Of a DNA stretch of 64,000 nt, positions 61,272-64,000 are shown piece after piece. Position numbers and translations under genes: made by a program. The stretch lies in contig NZ_PJJO01000056.1 of NCBI RefSeq assembly GCF_002929535.1, positions 124,001 to 188,000 on the forward strand, in the 5' to 3' direction. Origin of the DNA: Cryobacterium sp. Y11. Its GTDB lineage: Bacteria; Actinomycetota; Actinomycetes; Actinomycetales; Microbacteriaceae. The notes below the pieces were generated by a model, which saw nothing but the letters and a program-made list of their open reading frames with translations, was not told the origin of the DNA and did not search any database. Within the stretch, counting starts at the first letter, position 1. Each line of letters opens with the position of its first letter.

Positions 61272-61319
61272 AACGACCGATACCGACCTACCCCTGGGGG
61301 AAGATCGGTTTCGGTCGTT
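61272..61319. terminator. Terminator between rlmA and ctaF
   Basis: An interrupted stem, AACGACCGA-ta-CCGA pairing with TCGG-tt-TCGGTCGTT, with a C/G-rich apical loop, lies between two convergent operons. It is followed by TCTCGT on the plus strand. It probably serves both. Confidence 0.8.
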
Positions 61320-61326
61320 CTCGTAC

Positions 61327-61749
61327 TTAGCGGGCGAACAGGCCTCGATAGTACTCGTAGACCCAGCCGGTCAGAGCGACCAGACCCAGGCCAACGCCAA
61401 TGAAGGAGATCCAGTAGCCGACCGCTAGTCCCAGGAACAACAACGCGGTCGAGGCGGCCAGAAAGATCGGCCACCAGCTCCACGGGCTGAAGAAACCCAT
61501 CTCAGGGTCTCCATCATCGATGTTGCCATCGAGACGGTCCTCGGGCAGTTCCCCACCCTGAGCGGCGTGCACCTTGTCGAGGTAGAACGCGACGAAAGCC
61601 ATCAGAATCGTGGATAGGCCAAGCATGAAGGTGCCGGCCCATTCAACTCGCCCGTGGAACGGATCCACCAAGCTCCACACAACATAAACAGCCGTGACGA
61701 CCGCGAAGAATACGGCCAGTACCCAGAGCAGATTGACGTTGGTCTTCAT
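61327..61749 (-). CDS. ctaF: Cytochrome c oxidase subunit IV (CtaF)
   Basis: 140 residues with four helices in two pairs: LLWVLAVFFAVVTAVYVVWSL, GTFMLGLSTILMAFVAFYL, PIFLAASTALLFLGLAVGYW and GVGLGLVALTGWVYEYY. The loop GFFSPWSWWP is typical of the actinobacterial subunit IV. ATG 61749 lies immediately after the ctaD stop, so it is co-transcribed with ctaC-ctaD. Confidence 0.93.
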   Translation of the reverse strand: MKTNVNLLWVLAVFFAVVTAVYVVWSLVDPFHGRVEWAGTFMLGLSTILMAFVAFYLDKVHAAQGGELPEDRLDGNIDDGDPEMGFFSPWSWWPIFLAASTALLFLGLAVGYWISFIGVGLGLVALTGWVYEYYRGLFAR

Positions 61750-63480
61750 TTATTTCACCCGATTCGAGTCGATGTCGACGACTGGTGCGTCCGGCGCATC
61801 TTTGCCCGGGCCAATTCCAATGGGAAGGCCGGCTTCAGGGTGATTGAGGTCAAACGCCGGGCGCTCGGAACGAATGCGCGGAATCGACGTGAAGTTGTGC
61901 CGCGGCGGCGGGCAGGACGTGGCCCATTCCAGTGAGGCACCATACCCCCATGGGTCGTTGACCGTGACCTTGGGCGCTTTGCGGGCCGTGATGTACACGT
62001 TCAGGAAGAACGGAATCATCGACACGGCCAGGATCATGGCACCAATGGTGGACACCTGGTTCATCCAGGTGAAGCCGTCCTCCGGCGAATACGTGGCATA
62101 CCGACGGGGCATACCCATAACTCCCAGCCAGTGCTGGATCAGGAACGTCGTGTGAAAACCGATGAACAGCAACCAGAAGTGCCACTTGCCGAGGCTCTCG
62201 TTGAGCATTTTGCCTGTCCACTTGGGCCACCAGAAGTAGAACCCACTGAACATGGCGAATACAACGGTACCGAAGACAACGTAGTGGAAGTGAGCCACGA
62301 CGAAATACGTGTCTGATACGTGGAAATCGAGCGGCGGCGAAGCAAGAATAACGCCGGTGAGACCACCAAAGGTGAAGGTCACGAGAAAGCCAATGGCCCA
62401 GATCATCGGAGTCTCGAAGGTAATGGACCCTCGCCACATGGTACCGATCCAGTTGAAGATCTTCACCCCGGTCGGCACCGCAATGAGCATGGTCATGAGC
62501 GAGAAGAACGGCAGCAGCACGGAACCTGTGACGTACATGTGGTGCGCCCACACCGAGACGGATAGCGCCGCGATAGAAATCGTTGCATAAATGAGCGTCT
62601 TGTACCCGAACATCGGCTTGCGGCTAAACACCGGGAATACCTCGGACACAATGCCGAAGAATGGCAGAGCGATGATGTATACCTCGGGGTGCCCAAAGAA
62701 CCAGAACAAGTGTTGCCACAGGATCGCACCACCGTTGGCCGGGTCATAGATGTGCGAACCGAAGATACGGTCAGACGCTGCGGCGAGCATGGCGGCGGCC
62801 AGGACGGGGAAAACCATCAGGCTGAGCAACGCAGTGATGAGAGTATTCCAGGTAAATACCGGCATGCGCCACATCGTCATGCCGGGGGCGCGCATGGTGA
62901 TAATGGTCGTGATGAAGTTGACCGAGCCGAGAATGGTACCAAACCCCGAGAGACCGAGACCCACCATCCACAGGTTGCCACCTACTCCCGGTGAGAATGT
63001 CGTACTTGCCAGCGGCTGGTACGCGAACCAACCAAAGGATGCCGCACCCTGAGGAGTCAGGAAGCCAGCAACCGCAATGAGGCTACCGAAGTTGAAGAAC
63101 CAGTATGCGAGGGCGTTCAGCCGAGGGAAGGCCACGTCGGGAGCACCGATTTGCAACGGTATCAGCACGTTGGCGAAGCCGAAAAACAGCGGTGTGGCGA
63201 ACATCAGCAGCATGATTGTGCCGTGCATCGTGAATAGCTGGTTGTACTGCTCCTTGGTCGACACGACGTCGAGGCCGGGGGCAAACAGCTGAGCACGAAT
63301 GATCAGTGCCATGACGCCGCCGAGGCAGAAGTAGATGAACGACGTGATCAGGTACATGTACCCGATGACCTTGTGGTCCGTGGAGGTGATCCACCGGACG
63401 AGAATGTTGCCCTTGCGCTCCGCGGACGGAGCGATCGGGTTCGCCGGGCGGGACTCGACGGTTGCGATGGTCGTGCTCAT
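61750..63480 (-). CDS. ctaD: Cytochrome c oxidase subunit I (CtaD)
   Basis: 576-residue catalytic subunit with about twelve helices. The haem-copper centre ligands lie in [22 protein letters not shown] and [19 protein letters not shown] carries a low-spin haem histidine. It oxidises cytochrome c (QcrC) and reduces oxygen while pumping protons. It starts 3 bp after ctaC. Confidence 0.97.
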   Translation of the reverse strand: MSTTIATVESRPANPIAPSAERKGNILVRWITSTDHKVIGYMYLITSFIYFCLGGVMALIIRAQLFAPGLDVVSTKEQYNQLFTMHGTIMLLMFATPLFFGFANVLIPLQIGAPDVAFPRLNALAYWFFNFGSLIAVAGFLTPQGAASFGWFAYQPLASTTFSPGVGGNLWMVGLGLSGFGTILGSVNFITTIITMRAPGMTMWRMPVFTWNTLITALLSLMVFPVLAAAMLAAASDRIFGSHIYDPANGGAILWQHLFWFFGHPEVYIIALPFFGIVSEVFPVFSRKPMFGYKTLIYATISIAALSVSVWAHHMYVTGSVLLPFFSLMTMLIAVPTGVKIFNWIGTMWRGSITFETPMIWAIGFLVTFTFGGLTGVILASPPLDFHVSDTYFVVAHFHYVVFGTVVFAMFSGFYFWWPKWTGKMLNESLGKWHFWLLFIGFHTTFLIQHWLGVMGMPRRYATYSPEDGFTWMNQVSTIGAMILAVSMIPFFLNVYITARKAPKVTVNDPWGYGASLEWATSCPPPRHNFTSIPRIRSERPAFDLNHPEAGLPIGIGPGKDAPDAPVVDIDSNRVK

Positions 63481-63483
63481 GGC

Positions 63484-64000
63484 TTAGTTACCCTCCGGAG
63501 CCGTCGGGGCGCTGGTGCCCGGCTGATTCTGATTGCGGTCGTAGTTGTTGTCGAGTTGACCGGTGTTGCCAGCAGTTCGCAGAGACTGAATGTAGGTGTC
63601 GTAGTCAGCCTGCGAGACAACCTCGACGTTGAACAACATCAGCGAGTGATACTCGCCGCACAGCTCCGCGCACTTGCCCTTGAACGTGCCGATGCGTTCG
63701 GGGATGACCGACATGTAGTTCGTCTTGCCGGGAACGACGTCTTTCTTATACAAAAAGTCGATGACCCAGAAGGAGTGAATAACGTCGCGAGATTCGAGTG
63801 CGATTTCAACCTTCTGGTTGACCGGCAGAACGAGAACCGGCAACTCGGATTCGATCAGGGAGCCGGCGGCACCGTCGGGGTCCGGCTGACCCTGAATTCC
63901 GGGCGAGTAGACGTCTTCGTCGACATAGTTGAAGTCCCAGGCCCACTGCTTGGCCTGCACCTCAATCTGAACGTCGGGGGTTTCGAACCGGCTTTCAATG
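63484..64000 (-). CDS. ctaC: Cytochrome c oxidase subunit II (CtaC), 5' end outside the window
   Basis: The C-terminal part of CtaC, 171 codons; the frame continues past the right edge (63961-64000 reads IESRFETPDVQIE), so the apparent start at 63960 is internal. The CuA site is visible: histidine in DVIHSFWV, then GKCAELCGEYHSLML with the two cysteines, histidine and methionine. It accepts electrons from QcrC. Confidence 0.95.
   Translation of the reverse strand, partial: IESRFETPDVQIEVQAKQWAWDFNYVDEDVYSPGIQGQPDPDGAAGSLIESELPVLVLPVNQKVEIALESRDVIHSFWVIDFLYKKDVVPGKTNYMSVIPERIGTFKGKCAELCGEYHSLMLFNVEVVSQADYDTYIQSLRTAGNTGQLDNNYDRNQNQPGTSAPTAPEGN

Overview
This 64 kb window reads as a chromosome segment of a high-GC actinobacterium, most likely from the family Microbacteriaceae (Cryobacterium/Salinibacterium-like; the genus is an inference). 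The signs are mycothiol ligase MshC, a fused PafB-PafC regulator, RbpA, a twin-haem QcrC plus CtaF-type respiratory chain, maltosyl/glycogen-type GlgA, DUF3097/DUF3099/DUF5997 proteins and many GTG starts. Nearly everything is ordinary core chromosome. The clear accessory patch is about 7.5-10.1 kb, which holds an orphan lipoprotein, an orphan cytidine-deaminase-like gene and decayed IS21 istB and GAF-regulator fragments. About 750 bp at 49.9-50.7 kb carries no recognisable gene.

Layout. 0-1.4 kb: minus-strand DUF3099 / small Cys protein / SURF1 (oxidase assembly). 1.6-6.8 kb: fabG, serB-glgC divergent from glgA, an ABC ATPase and rpmE2. 6.8-10.1 kb: DnaQ-like exonuclease, then the accessory patch. 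10.1-14.9 kb: trehalose synthase, an alpha/beta hydrolase-glycosyltransferase pair, a 62-bp-period GC-rich repeat and a histidine phosphatase. 14.9-24.8 kb: Sir2, SPOUT methyltransferase, D,D-carboxypeptidase, SGNH hydrolase, DEAH helicase, a PLP sulfur-amino-acid enzyme divergent from an Lrp regulator with a palindromic operator, cspA, DUF3097 and the SRAP protein YedK. 24.9-30.8 kb: small membrane protein, J-domain/NERD-like protein, HAD phosphatase, DUF5997, a LolA-like secreted protein with an ABC exporter, and tRNA-Leu(GAG). 30.9-46.6 kb: M20 peptidase, uppP, mshC, PAC2, HAD, trmI, FKBP lipoprotein, pafBC, tatA, tatC, helY, lnt and rbpA. This is a classic actinobacterial neighbourhood, except that the pupylation/proteasome genes expected between trmI and pafBC are absent. 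46.7-55.8 kb: NfeD-SPFH-GDPD operon, atypical SDR, TDT transporter, dhaKLM and trpD. 56-64 kb: ctaE-qcrC-qcrA-qcrB running into a 23S rRNA methyltransferase, convergent with ctaC-ctaD-ctaF.

Functionally, the right end encodes most of the cytochrome bcc-aa3 supercomplex, and the left end supplies its assembly factor SURF1. GlgC, GlgA and TreS belong to alpha-glucan/trehalose metabolism. Lnt, TatAC, UppP, the D,D-carboxypeptidase and the lipoproteins serve the envelope. PafBC, YedK, the DnaQ-like exonuclease and the helicases bear on genome maintenance. A pattern visible across the whole window is a TAnnnT-like hexamer ending 6-8 nt before the start codon of about 20 genes, the expected layout for leaderless mRNAs. 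It was used here to choose several start codons.
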